Assembly (NCBI RefSeq): GCF_001691565.1
Contig: NZ_MAYO01000003.1
Span: 744,001-808,000 of the forward strand
Direction: 5' to 3'
DNA length: 64,000 nucleotides
From: Microbacterium oleivorans
GTDB taxonomy: Bacteria > Actinomycetota > Actinomycetes > Actinomycetales > Microbacteriaceae
Shown here in pieces: positions 10,165 through 19,188 of this stretch. How positions within the stretch are numbered: position 1 is the stretch's first letter; every line of letters begins with the position of its first letter. Below the pieces are notes generated by a model. That model saw nothing but the letters and a program-made list of their open reading frames with translations, had not been told where the DNA came from and searched no databases. The position numbers and the translations under genes were made by a program.

Positions 10165-10226
10165 GCCGGCCTCCGTATCGTCCTGAACCTCGAGTGCAAA
10201 CCTTCAACCTCAACCAGAGGTTTAAA

Positions 10227-10247
10227 GAATTGCCGAGTATGCAATTC
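10227..10247. promoter_or_regulatory. Perfect inverted repeat between ftsQ and ftsZ
   Basis: GAATTGC-7 nt-GCAATTC is a perfect 7-bp inverted repeat with a 7-nt spacer, in the only AT-rich patch of the ftsQ-ftsZ gap, 63 nt before the ftsZ start. There is no T-run beside it, so it does not look like a terminator. It is a candidate operator, possibly for the MerR-type regulator FtsR encoded at 40767-41447. Confidence 0.5.
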
Positions 10248-10321
10248 CTGATTCCGAAGGTATGCGGCGCCGAGGCGCCCGGCCGCAGCGCGGCGGCGTG
10301 TCGCCGGATCGGATTCTTCCG

Positions 10322-11350
10322 TCAGCGGATGACGACCGCGGTCGGCGACGAGACGTCGTATTCCTCGACCTCGGACGGCGGCTTCGCCGTCATCGCGGCG
10401 GTCAGGACGCGAGCCTTCTCCCGCGGCTCATCCGGACTACCCCAGACCACGTCGGCACCGTCGATCGAGAGGGTGACATCCTCGGTCGTCGTCGCCGACA
10501 TGGCACTGATCTGCGAGCGGAGGTCGGCCGGGAGCGACCGGTAGACGGCGCCCACCGCGCGGAAGGCACGGGATCCCGCGCCTCCTGCCGCGTCGATCAC
10601 GGGGTACCCCTTCGGCGCGTCCTTCGTCGTCGCGAGCACGACTCCGGCAGCGTCGACGAGAGAGAAGCCGGCCTTCGTCGAGACGACACCGACCGGTGTC
10701 CGCTCGACGATACGGACCACGAGCTCCTGCGGCGGCCGCGCTTCGATCGAGTAGCTTTCGACCAGGGGGAAGGCGACGAGAGCCGCTTTCACCTCGCTCG
10801 AATCGATCATCGCGAGGGGTGTCCCCCTCTCACCGGAGAGCGCCTTCTCGACAGCCGCCGCCTCGAGACGGTCGGTGCCCACCACGGTGATCGTCGACAC
10901 CGCGAACAACGGACTGTAGGCCGTCGCGACGGCGCCGAGAGCGACGAGGACGACGGCCGCGAGCGCGCCGAGCGACGCGTAGCGCCGACGGCGCTGGCGG
11001 ACCGTGAATCGTCGGACCTCGCGGCGGAGCGCACGACGGCGGGCGCGCGCCGCCGCCCAGACGTCTCGCACTCCGAGCGGACGCTCCACCTCGGCATCCG
11101 GAGCAGGCTCCTGAGACGCGACATCGTCCGCCTGTGCCGGCTGCTCGAACGGGATGACGCGGCCCAGCCGGCCGGACCGCGCAGGCTCGAAGGCCTCGGC
11201 ATGCTCGTCCGCTACCCGCGGGTCATCCGCCGGGGCGGAGGCGACGGGTCGCTGTTCCTTCGCCGACAGCGTCTCCGTCGTCTGTCCGCGCGGTGGCTCC
11301 GCGGCGCGGCGCGCCGTCGGCGTCGACGGGAGGGGCGACGGCCGCCGCAT
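10322..11350 (-). CDS. ftsQ: Cell division protein FtsQ/DivIB
   Basis: Single-pass divisome protein of 342 aa that links early and late division proteins. Residues 1-125 are a cytoplasmic, charged, low-complexity region. One membrane helix follows at about 126-146 (LGALAAVVLVALGAVATAY). A POTRA domain then starts at VSTITVVGTDRLEAAAVEKAL. The beta domain includes VVRIVERTPVGVV. The cytoplasmic tail is long compared with E. coli FtsQ but usual for actinobacteria. The start is ATG at 11350, 18 nt after murC. Upstream and downstream neighbours are all dcw genes. Confidence 0.93.
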   Translation of the reverse strand: MRRPSPLPSTPTARRAAEPPRGQTTETLSAKEQRPVASAPADDPRVADEHAEAFEPARSGRLGRVIPFEQPAQADDVASQEPAPDAEVERPLGVRDVWAAARARRRALRREVRRFTVRQRRRRYASLGALAAVVLVALGAVATAYSPLFAVSTITVVGTDRLEAAAVEKALSGERGTPLAMIDSSEVKAALVAFPLVESYSIEARPPQELVVRIVERTPVGVVSTKAGFSLVDAAGVVLATTKDAPKGYPVIDAAGGAGSRAFRAVGAVYRSLPADLRSQISAMSATTTEDVTLSIDGADVVWGSPDEPREKARVLTAAMTAKPPSEVEEYDVSSPTAVVIR

Positions 11351-11368
11351 CTCAGTCCCGCCCCATGA

Positions 11369-12769
11369 TCAGTTCTCCGCCGAGCCGAGGGCGTCGAGGA
11401 CCCGCGGGATGATCCGGTACACGTCACCGCATCCGAGGGTGATGATGTAGTCGCCGGGGCGGGCGATGGATGCCGTGTACTCGGCGGCCTGCTGCCAGTC
11501 GGCGACGAATCGCACCCGGTCCTGGTCGTCGAACGCTCCGCTGACGAGAGCGCCGGTGACCCCCGGAACAGGGTCCTCGCGGGCACCGTAGACGTCGAGG
11601 ACGACGGTCTGGTCGGCGCGCGACTCGAGCACCTCGGCGAACTCGCGGTACATCGCCTGCGTCCGCGAGTAGGTGTGCGGCTGGTGGAGGGCGATGATGC
11701 GCCCGTCCCCGACGACGGTGCGGGCCGCCGCCAGGGCCGCGTCGACCTCCGTCGGGTGGTGCGCGTAGTCGTCGTAGACCGACACACCCGATCGGATGCC
11801 GTGCAGCTCGAACCGGCGGACGGTGCCGCCGAACTCCTCGACCGCGCGGACGGCGCCCTCGAGGTCGTGGCCGAGCGTGAGGAGTACGGCGACGGCACCT
11901 GCGGCGTTGATCGCGTTGTGCGCACCCGGGACGGCGAGGGCGCCGGATGCCGACCGTCCGCCGTGATGGATCGTGAAGGACACCGGCCCCTCGGTGACGA
12001 TCTCGCTCACGCGGACGTCGGCGTCCGCCGACGTGCCGAACGAGACGACGTTCCGGTGCGTGAGCGCGTTCGCGACCTCGCGGGCACCGGGGTCGTCGGA
12101 GGAGATGACGACCGCCTGCGAGGCGGCATCGGCGAACCGGACGAACCCGTCGTAGAACGCCTCGCGCGACCCCCAGTGGTCGAGGTGGTCGGGGTCCACG
12201 TTCGTGATGAGCGCGACGGCCGTGTCGTAGAGCAGGAACGAACCGTCCGACTCGTCCGCTTCGATGACGAACAGGTCGTCGGATCCCGTGCCGCTCGAGA
12301 CGCCGAGCGAGGCGATGACGCCGCCGTTGACGAAGGTCGGATCGGCGCCGATCGCTCGGAGCGCCGTGACGATCATGCCGGTCGACGTGGTCTTGCCGTG
12401 CGCCCCGGCGACGCTCACCAGACGACGGCCGCCGACGAGCCAGTGGAGCGCCTGCGACCGGTGGATGACGGGGATGCCGAGCTCTTTGGCGCGAAGGTAC
12501 TCGGGGTTCTCAGGCCAGATCGCCCCGGTGAACACGACCGCATCGACGCCGTCGGGCAGATTGGCGGCGTCGTGGCCGACGTGGACCTCGGCTCCCCGGG
12601 CTGCGAGGCCCTGCATGGCGGCGCTGTCGGACCGATCCGACCCTGAGACCCGGATGCCGCGATCGAGGAACATCCCGGCGAGTCCCGACATCCCGGAACC
12701 GCCGATCCCGATGAAATGGGCGGCGGTGATGTCCGTGGGGATGGGGTGCGAGAGATCGGGGCGAATCAT
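11369..12769 (-). CDS. murC: UDP-N-acetylmuramate-L-alanine ligase MurC
   Basis: Cytoplasmic Mur ligase that adds the first amino acid to UDP-MurNAc using ATP; 466 aa. The N-terminal Rossmann motif [13 protein letters not shown] is at 20-32. The ATP loop [10 protein letters not shown] is at 121-130. The central EADESDGSF motif and the C-terminal [11 protein letters not shown] motif are diagnostic of MurC. The start is ATG at 12769. An 81-nt gap separates it from murG, enough for a small promoter but none is clear. Some Microbacteriaceae place glycine or serine at position 1 of the stem peptide; the amino acid specificity cannot be read here. Confidence 0.96.
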   Translation of the reverse strand: MIRPDLSHPIPTDITAAHFIGIGGSGMSGLAGMFLDRGIRVSGSDRSDSAAMQGLAARGAEVHVGHDAANLPDGVDAVVFTGAIWPENPEYLRAKELGIPVIHRSQALHWLVGGRRLVSVAGAHGKTTSTGMIVTALRAIGADPTFVNGGVIASLGVSSGTGSDDLFVIEADESDGSFLLYDTAVALITNVDPDHLDHWGSREAFYDGFVRFADAASQAVVISSDDPGAREVANALTHRNVVSFGTSADADVRVSEIVTEGPVSFTIHHGGRSASGALAVPGAHNAINAAGAVAVLLTLGHDLEGAVRAVEEFGGTVRRFELHGIRSGVSVYDDYAHHPTEVDAALAAARTVVGDGRIIALHQPHTYSRTQAMYREFAEVLESRADQTVVLDVYGAREDPVPGVTGALVSGAFDDQDRVRFVADWQQAAEYTASIARPGDYIITLGCGDVYRIIPRVLDALGSAEN

Positions 12770-12850
12770 GGCCCGTCAAGTCTAGGTCGGGGTCACAGGG
12801 AGAACGCCGCGGCGCGCTGGCGCGAGCGGCTCAGCAGGCAGCGCAGCGCC

Positions 12851-13924
12851 TCAGCGACCGAGGGCGCGGTCGATGAGGCCGAGGACGTTCTCGCTCCCCG
12901 AGCGCGTCCCCACCGTCGAGGCCCCGTCGCGCATCCGCTGACGTGCCGTCGGATCGGTCAGTAGCGGCACGACGGTGGAACGGATGCGGTCCCCCGTGAG
13001 TTCGCCGTCGGGGATGAGCACCGCCGCGCCCGCGGAGACGGCGGCCGACGCGTTGAGCGCCTGCTCGCCGTTTCCCACCGCGTAGGGCACGTAGACCGCC
13101 GGGATCCCGAGCGCGCTGATCTCGCTGACGGTCGCCGCTCCCGAGCGCGACACGATCATGTCGGCGACTGCGAACGCCAAGTCCATCCGGTCGATGTACG
13201 GAACGATGCGATAGGCGGGATCGCCCGGGTCGGCGATGTCGTTGCGCTCCCCCGCGGCGTGGAGGATCTGCCAGCCGGCCGCGACGACGTCCTGCCACGA
13301 TTGCGCGAGAGCACGGTTGATCCGCACGGCGCCGAGAGACCCGCCGAAGACGAGGAGCACCGGCCGCGACGCGTCGAGCCCGAAGGCGGTGATCGCCTCA
13401 TCGCGCAGGGCCGCACGGTCGAGGTGGACGATCTCGGGACGCAGCGGCATCCCGACGACGTCAGCGCCCCGCAGCGGGGTGCCCTCGAACGCGACCCCGG
13501 ATGCCGCGGCCCGCCGCGCGCCCAGCACGTTCGCGAGCCCTGGCTTGGCGTTGGCCTCATGGACCACGGTCGGGACTCCGGCACGCCCCGCCGCGACGTA
13601 GGCGGGCGCGGAGGCGTACCCGCCGAATCCCACGACAACGTCGACGCCGCGCTCGCGGATGTGCGATCGGACCTGTCCTACGGCGCGGGCGAATCGAGCC
13701 GGAAAGCGCAGAGCCGCGGCATCCGGTCGACGCGGGAACGGCACCTTGTCGACGAACAGCAGCTCGTACCCGCGCAGGGGGACCAGACGCGCCTCGAGTC
13801 CTTCCCGTGTGCCGAGGACCAGCACCGTGGCGTCGGGTTCGCGAGCCATGAGGGCGTCGGCGACGGCGAGCAGCGGGTTGACGTGGCCCGCGGTCCCGCC
13901 GCCGGCCAGAAGGTACGTGGTCAC
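12851..13924 (-). CDS. murG: Lipid II synthase MurG (undecaprenyl-PP-MurNAc-pentapeptide GlcNAc transferase)
   Basis: Peripheral membrane GT28 glycosyltransferase that converts lipid I to lipid II; 357 aa. The lipid-binding G loop GGGTAGHVNPLLA is at 8-20. A second glycine-rich motif, GFGGYASAPAYVAA, follows. The C-terminal UDP-GlcNAc motif begins VFGGSLGAVRIN, and IVSRSGAATVSEISALGIP matches the donor-binding site. The start is GTG at 13924, 10 nt after ftsW, so the two are cotranslated. Confidence 0.96.
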   Translation of the reverse strand: MTTYLLAGGGTAGHVNPLLAVADALMAREPDATVLVLGTREGLEARLVPLRGYELLFVDKVPFPRRPDAAALRFPARFARAVGQVRSHIRERGVDVVVGFGGYASAPAYVAAGRAGVPTVVHEANAKPGLANVLGARRAAASGVAFEGTPLRGADVVGMPLRPEIVHLDRAALRDEAITAFGLDASRPVLLVFGGSLGAVRINRALAQSWQDVVAAGWQILHAAGERNDIADPGDPAYRIVPYIDRMDLAFAVADMIVSRSGAATVSEISALGIPAVYVPYAVGNGEQALNASAAVSAGAAVLIPDGELTGDRIRSTVVPLLTDPTARQRMRDGASTVGTRSGSENVLGLIDRALGR

Positions 13925-13934
13925 CGGATCGAGC

Positions 13935-15149
13935 CTACCGGCGGGCAGGTGCGGCGCTCGGCGCCGAGGTGGGCAGCGTCCGGGCGAACGCGAGGAGCAC
14001 CCCGCACGCCATCAGGACAGACACGAGCGACGTGCCTCCCTGCGACATGAACGGCAACGGGACGCCCAGCACCGGGAAGAGCCGCAACACGACGCCGATG
14101 TTGATGAGCGCCTGTCCGATGAGCCAGACCGTGATTCCGCCCGCTGCGATCCGGATGAACGGATCGGGCGTCTTCCGGACGATGTGGAAGGCCCCGACGG
14201 CGAGGAGGGTGAACAGAGCCAGGACGACGACGCACCCGATGAGGCCGAGCTCCTCGCCGACGATCGCGAAGATGTAGTCGTGCGACGCCGCCGGGAGCCA
14301 CGCGTACTTCTCGCGCGAGTTGCCGAGACCGAGACCGAGGACACCGCCGCTTGCGAGGCCCCAGATGCCGTGGAGCGGCTGGTAGCAGCCCTTGTAGTAG
14401 TCGTCGAGGCAGTTCGGATCGAGGAAGCTCGTGATGCGGGCCATGCGGTTGGGGCTCGTGACCGCGAGGAACGCGACGACGGCGACCGCGACGATCACGG
14501 GGATGATGAACACCCGCAGTTTGACGCCCGAGAAGAAGAGGGCCCCGAGCAGGATCAGCACGAGGATCATGGCCGTGCCGAGGTCCTTGCCCGCGAGCAC
14601 CGAGCCGATCACCATGACGGACACCGGGACCACGGGGATGAAGACGTGTCGCCACAGGCCCAGGAGGGTGTGCTTGCGGTACAGGACGTACCCCAGCCAG
14701 AGGGCGAACGCGAGTTTCAGGAACTCGGACGGCTGCGCCTGGATGCCCGCGATCGAGATCCAGTTGCGGTTGCCGTCGAAGCCGTAGCCGAGACCGGTGA
14801 AAACGAGAAGCTGACCGGCCTGCGCGACACCGAGCGCGATCCAGGAGATCCGCTTCCAGAACAGCATCGGCAACCGGCTCAGCACGAACATGAGCGGGAT
14901 GCCGACCACGGCGAACACGCCCTGCTTGATCGCGGTCTCGAAGGGACCGCCCGCGCCCGAGGTCGCCATGGTCGCCGACAGCACCATGACGAGCCCGAAG
15001 ATCGTAAGGATCAGCGCCGTCGAGGCGATGAGGAGGAACTCGCTCGGGACCGGAGCGAAGGCCTTGCCGAGGGCGACACGCGCCGTGAAGGCCGAAGACC
15101 CGCGGTCAGCCGGATCCGACGGGGCCGGACGGTCGGTCGTGGTTGTCAC
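13935..15149 (-). CDS. ftsW: Septal peptidoglycan glycosyltransferase FtsW
   Basis: SEDS-family glycan polymerase of the divisome, partner of FtsI; 404 aa with about ten hydrophobic segments. The family motifs are present: NGNRNWI-type (FDGNRNWISIAG), QPSEFLKLA, the loop GLGLGNSREKYAWLPAASHDYIFAIVGEELG, and PVLGVPLPFMSQGGTSLV near the C-terminus. The start is GTG at 15149, overlapping murD by 44 nt. The N-terminal ~35 residues are hydrophilic. Loop cysteines in NCLDDYYKGC may form a disulfide outside the membrane. Confidence 0.95.
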   Translation of the reverse strand: MTTTTDRPAPSDPADRGSSAFTARVALGKAFAPVPSEFLLIASTALILTIFGLVMVLSATMATSGAGGPFETAIKQGVFAVVGIPLMFVLSRLPMLFWKRISWIALGVAQAGQLLVFTGLGYGFDGNRNWISIAGIQAQPSEFLKLAFALWLGYVLYRKHTLLGLWRHVFIPVVPVSVMVIGSVLAGKDLGTAMILVLILLGALFFSGVKLRVFIIPVIVAVAVVAFLAVTSPNRMARITSFLDPNCLDDYYKGCYQPLHGIWGLASGGVLGLGLGNSREKYAWLPAASHDYIFAIVGEELGLIGCVVVLALFTLLAVGAFHIVRKTPDPFIRIAAGGITVWLIGQALINIGVVLRLFPVLGVPLPFMSQGGTSLVSVLMACGVLLAFARTLPTSAPSAAPARR

Positions 15150-16647
15150 CGGCGTCCCTTCCGATCCGTGCGTTCACCGCGTCGGCGAAGCGCCGACCGC
15201 GATCCGAGTACGAGGCGAACTGGTCGAAGGACGCCGCTGCCGGAGCGAGGAGGACCACGTCTCCGTCCTGCGCGACGCCCGCCGCCAACGCGACGACCTC
15301 GGTCATGACGTCCTCAGTCTGGGCGTGGTCGACCTCGAACAGCGGTACCGCCGGGGCGTGTCGCGCGAAAGCGCGCACGATGTCCGCGCGGTCGATGCCG
15401 ATCACGATCGCGGCCGCGACCGAGGGGCCGCGGGATGCGACGAGTTCGTCGATCTCCACGCCCTTCAGGAGCCCCCCGAGGACCCACACGGCTCCCGGGT
15501 AGGCCTGGAGGGAGGATGCCGCGGCGTGCGGGTTGGTCGCTTTGGAGTCGTCGATCCAGGTCACGCCGTCCGACACCGCGACGACCTCGATCCGATGCGG
15601 ATCGAGACGGAACCCTCGCAGCGCATCTCGGACGGCGGCCGGGGGAACGTCGATCGAGCGGGCCAGGGCCGCCGCGGCGAGGATGTTCGCGACGACGTGG
15701 GGTGCCGCGAGCCCCGCCTCCGCGAGCTCGTCGACCGTCGTGAGTTCCAGTGCGTTCGTACGGCGCTCATCGAGGAAGGCGCGGTCGACCAGGATGCCGT
15801 CGACGACGCCGAGATCGCTCGGGCCGGGAACACCGAGATCGAAGCCGATGGCGCGGCATCCCTCCACGACTTCGGCGTCTTCGACCATCTCCCGCGTCGC
15901 GATGTCGCTCTTGTTGTAGACGCAGGCCACGCGCGTCTGCTGGTACACGACCGCCTTCGCGTCGCGGTAGGCGTCGAACGACCCGTGCCACTCGAGGTGG
16001 TCCGCAGCGAGATTGAGGCAGACGCTGGCGTACGGCGACACCCGTCCGGCGTCGTCCGAGAGACCCAGGTACCAGAGCTGGTGGCTCGAGACCTCGACGA
16101 CGAGCACGTCGAAGCCCGCGGGGTCCCGGACCGCGTCGAGCACCGGCACCCCGATGTTCCCGCACGGGGCGGCGCGAAGGCCACCCGCCACGAGCATCGT
16201 CGCCGTCAACTGGGTCGTGGTCGTCTTGCCGTTGGTGCCCGTGATGAGCATCCACTCGGCCGGCGTACCGTCGGGCCGGAGGATCTTGTCGCGGACGCGC
16301 CAGGCGAGCTCGATGTCGCCCCACACGGCGACCCCGACCTCACGTGCCCAGGAGACCACGGGGTGGTGCGGCGGGAATCCGGGCGACGCGATGACGACGT
16401 CCGGGCGGTGGGCGATCAGCCCCTCGGGGACGGAATCGAGGGGCCCCTCCCACAACCCCGCACCGATGACGGGGAGCAGCCGGGCGTACTCGTCGCTCGC
16501 CGTCTCAGTGACGACGAGGACGTCCGCACCCAGCTCGGCCAACGTGTCGGCGACCGAGAACCCCGTCATCGACAGGCCGAGGACGACGACGCGCAGACCC
16601 GACCAGTCGGCGTGCCAGCTGGTCAGGCGAGTGAGGTCCGCGGTCAC
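15106..16647 (-). CDS. murD: UDP-N-acetylmuramoyl-L-alanine-D-glutamate ligase MurD
   Basis: Mur ligase that adds D-glutamate, 513 aa. The N-terminal dinucleotide-like fold is RVVVLGLSMTGFSVADTLAELG. The ATP-binding loop LITGTNGKTTTT is at 134-145. The HRIEVV...DDSKATNPHA motif and the C-terminal LAPAAASFDQF motif follow. The frame runs upstream to 16716, but the GTG at 16647 overlaps the mraY TGA as GTGA and gives the usual N-terminus, so coupling decides the start. Its 3' end overlaps the start of ftsW. Confidence 0.95.
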   Translation of the reverse strand: MTADLTRLTSWHADWSGLRVVVLGLSMTGFSVADTLAELGADVLVVTETASDEYARLLPVIGAGLWEGPLDSVPEGLIAHRPDVVIASPGFPPHHPVVSWAREVGVAVWGDIELAWRVRDKILRPDGTPAEWMLITGTNGKTTTTQLTATMLVAGGLRAAPCGNIGVPVLDAVRDPAGFDVLVVEVSSHQLWYLGLSDDAGRVSPYASVCLNLAADHLEWHGSFDAYRDAKAVVYQQTRVACVYNKSDIATREMVEDAEVVEGCRAIGFDLGVPGPSDLGVVDGILVDRAFLDERRTNALELTTVDELAEAGLAAPHVVANILAAAALARSIDVPPAAVRDALRGFRLDPHRIEVVAVSDGVTWIDDSKATNPHAAASSLQAYPGAVWVLGGLLKGVEIDELVASRGPSVAAAIVIGIDRADIVRAFARHAPAVPLFEVDHAQTEDVMTEVVALAAGVAQDGDVVLLAPAAASFDQFASYSDRGRRFADAVNARIGRDAGDNHDRPSGPVGSG

Positions 16648-17753
16648 AGGGCCGCCAACCAGCCGACGTAGAACAGTGCGACGCCGAAGATCGCGAGCAT
16701 GCCGGCGATCACCCACATGCGCACGACGATCGTGATCTCGGGCCAGCCTCGCATCTCGAGGTGGTGATGGAACGGACTCATGAGGAAGAGCCGCTTGCCA
16801 CCGGTGGCCTTGAAGTAGTACCGCTGCAGGATGACCGATGCGGGAGCGATGATGAACACGCCGGCGAGGACGATCGAGAGGATCTCGGTGCGGCTGAGGA
16901 CGGCCATCGCGACGATGACACCGCCGATGGCCATCGAACCGACGTCACCCATGAACATCTTCGCCTTCGGGGCGTTCCACCAGAGGAATCCGACGAGGGC
17001 GCCGACGAAGGACGCAGCGACGACCGTGAGGCCCATGGGGTCACGCGTGTCGTAGCAGGCGGCGGTGTACTCGGTCACGAGAGCGGCCGAGTGGCAGCGC
17101 TGCTGCAGCTGCCAGAAAGTCACCAGACTGTAGGCCGAGACCGTGAAGATGCCGGCTCCCGTGGCGAGACCGTCGAGTCCGTCGGTGAGGTTCGTGGCGT
17201 TGGACCATGCGACCGACATGAACGAGATCCACAGGAGGTAGAGGATCCACCCTGCCACGGCCCCGAGAGCCATGAAGGACAGCGTCGGGATGTCGCGGAA
17301 GAAGGAGATGTAGGCGGACCCCGGAGTCTCGCCGTACTGGTTCGGGAAGTTCAGCGCCATGACGGCGAACGGCACGGCGACGGCCACCTGGCCGACGATC
17401 TTGCGCCACCCCGACAGACCGAGGCTCCGCTGGGAGCGGACCTTCATGTAGTCGTCGATGAAACCGATGATCCCGAGGCCGACCATCATCCACAGCACGA
17501 GCAGGCCCGAGACGGTCGGTTCGGTGCCCCCGGTGTAACTGCCCACGAAGAAGCCGACGATCGTTCCCAGGACGAAGACGATGCCGCCCATCGTGGGCGT
17601 CCCGCGCTTGGTGTGATGGCTCGGGTTGTTGATGTCCTCGGGTGTGCGGATGACCTGCCCCCAGCCGATCTTCCGGAAGAGCCGGATGAACAGCGGGGTG
17701 AGGAACAGGGTGAAAGCCAACGAGATCGTCGCGGCGGCCAGCAGGGATCTCAC
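16644..17753 (-). CDS. mraY: Phospho-N-acetylmuramoyl-pentapeptide transferase MraY
   Basis: Integral membrane enzyme that moves phospho-MurNAc-pentapeptide to undecaprenyl phosphate, making lipid I; 369 aa with about ten membrane helices. The signature residues are visible: GTPTMGGI near residue 53, DDYMK (the DDXXK pair) near 102, SNATNLTDGLDGLATG in the middle, and NAPKAKMFMGDVGSMAIGG. The C-terminal HHHLEMRGWPE loop is also typical. The start is GTG at 17753, overlapping the murF stop as GTGA. Confidence 0.97.
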   Translation of the reverse strand: MRSLLAAATISLAFTLFLTPLFIRLFRKIGWGQVIRTPEDINNPSHHTKRGTPTMGGIVFVLGTIVGFFVGSYTGGTEPTVSGLLVLWMMVGLGIIGFIDDYMKVRSQRSLGLSGWRKIVGQVAVAVPFAVMALNFPNQYGETPGSAYISFFRDIPTLSFMALGAVAGWILYLLWISFMSVAWSNATNLTDGLDGLATGAGIFTVSAYSLVTFWQLQQRCHSAALVTEYTAACYDTRDPMGLTVVAASFVGALVGFLWWNAPKAKMFMGDVGSMAIGGVIVAMAVLSRTEILSIVLAGVFIIAPASVILQRYYFKATGGKRLFLMSPFHHHLEMRGWPEITIVVRMWVIAGMLAIFGVALFYVGWLAAL

Positions 17754-19162
17754 GAGAAGAATTCTCCCAGACGGTCGCCGAGGAACCTGAGCCCGGCGGA
17801 GTTGGAAGACTTCACCAGCACGCGATCACCGTCGCGCAGCTCGGCCGTCAGGTAGTCGTAGGCTTCGTCGGCGGTCTCGAAGAAGACGGCTTCGCCATCC
17901 CAAGAGCCCTCGCTGATCGCGGCCAGGTAGAGCCGTCGCGCAGCGGTGCCGATCACGACGATGCGCTCGTAGCGCAAGCGCACGGCCTGCAGTCCGATGC
18001 GATCGTGCTCCTCCCCCGCCTGCTCACCGAGCTCGGACATCGCGCCCAGCACCGCGACCTTCCGCTGGCCGGGAGCGGTGATCTGGGCGACCGTCCGCAG
18101 CGCTGCGGCCATCGAGTCGGGGCTCGCGTTGTACGCGTCGTTGATGATGCGGACACGGTCCGTACCGAGTGGCTGCATCCGCCAGCGTTCCGCGATCTCG
18201 ACCGTCCCGATGCGAGCGATGGCATCGGACGGATCCACGCCGAGCAGCTGCGCGACCGTGATGGCTGCGAGGGCGTTCATGACATGGTGCTCACCGAGCA
18301 CCTTGAGGTGCAGTGGCAGCTCGCGCCCGTCGACGTGAACCGTCGCGGTCGTTCCGGATGCCGTGACCTCGACATCGTCGGCGCGAACGTCCGCTGCGGC
18401 GCCGCGACCGAACCACCGCACGTCGGCGCCGCGCTCTTGCGCCGCAGCGGCCATCGCAGCGACGCGGGCGTCGTCTGCGTTGAGAACCGCGGTCCCGCCG
18501 GGCCGCAGAGCCTGGACGAGTTCGGTCTTCGCCTTCTGCGTCGCCTCGACACCCCCGAACCCGCCCGCGTGGGCGAGCCCGACCATGAGCACGGCACCGA
18601 TGTCGGGCGTGATGAGACCCGCGAGTTCCGCGATGCGACCCGGGCGCGATGCGCCCAGCTCGCTGACGAGGAAGCGGGTGTCGTCGGTGACGCGGAGCAT
18701 CGTGACGGGCGCGCCCACCTCGTTGTTGAAGGACGCGCGCGGGGCGACGGTCGGCCCCTCGTCCTCGAGGATCCGCGCCAGCAGGTTCTTCGTCGTGGTC
18801 TTGCCGTTCGAGCCCGTGATGCCGACGACCTGCAGGTTCCCGGCCGTACGTACACGCGCGACCACGTCCCGAGCCAGGGCGGCCAAGGCAGCGACGGCGT
18901 CGGGGACGACGATCTGCGAGATCTCCGTGTCGACGCGACGCTCGACGATGGCGAGCGTGGCGCCGGCTTCGGCGGCGACGTCGACGAACAGGTGTCCGTC
19001 GGTGACGTCGCCGGGCTTCGCGACGAAGACCGAGCCCGGCCCCATCTCTCGCGAATCGGTGTCGACCGTGCCTGCGACAACGGTCTCAGGCGTGTCCGCA
19101 CCGTGGAGGTGGAGGGTGCCGCTGACGGCGTGCGTCACCTCGGCGAGCGTCATCCGGATCAT
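17750..19162 (-). CDS. murF: UDP-MurNAc-tripeptide-D-alanyl-D-alanine ligase MurF
   Basis: Mur ligase that adds D-Ala-D-Ala to the stem peptide, 470 aa. The ATP loop GITGSNGKTTT is at 114-124. SFNNEVGAPVTML, SELGASRPG and NDAYNASPDSM are MurF-specific motifs. The start is ATG at 19162 with GGAG 9-12 nt upstream. In most actinobacterial dcw clusters murE stands just before murF. Here the preceding gene is ftsI, only 26 nt away, so murE must be elsewhere. Confidence 0.95.
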   Translation of the reverse strand: MIRMTLAEVTHAVSGTLHLHGADTPETVVAGTVDTDSREMGPGSVFVAKPGDVTDGHLFVDVAAEAGATLAIVERRVDTEISQIVVPDAVAALAALARDVVARVRTAGNLQVVGITGSNGKTTTKNLLARILEDEGPTVAPRASFNNEVGAPVTMLRVTDDTRFLVSELGASRPGRIAELAGLITPDIGAVLMVGLAHAGGFGGVEATQKAKTELVQALRPGGTAVLNADDARVAAMAAAAQERGADVRWFGRGAAADVRADDVEVTASGTTATVHVDGRELPLHLKVLGEHHVMNALAAITVAQLLGVDPSDAIARIGTVEIAERWRMQPLGTDRVRIINDAYNASPDSMAAALRTVAQITAPGQRKVAVLGAMSELGEQAGEEHDRIGLQAVRLRYERIVVIGTAARRLYLAAISEGSWDGEAVFFETADEAYDYLTAELRDGDRVLVKSSNSAGLRFLGDRLGEFFS

Positions 19163-19188
19163 GCTGGGGGTCTCCTCGTGCGCTCGGT

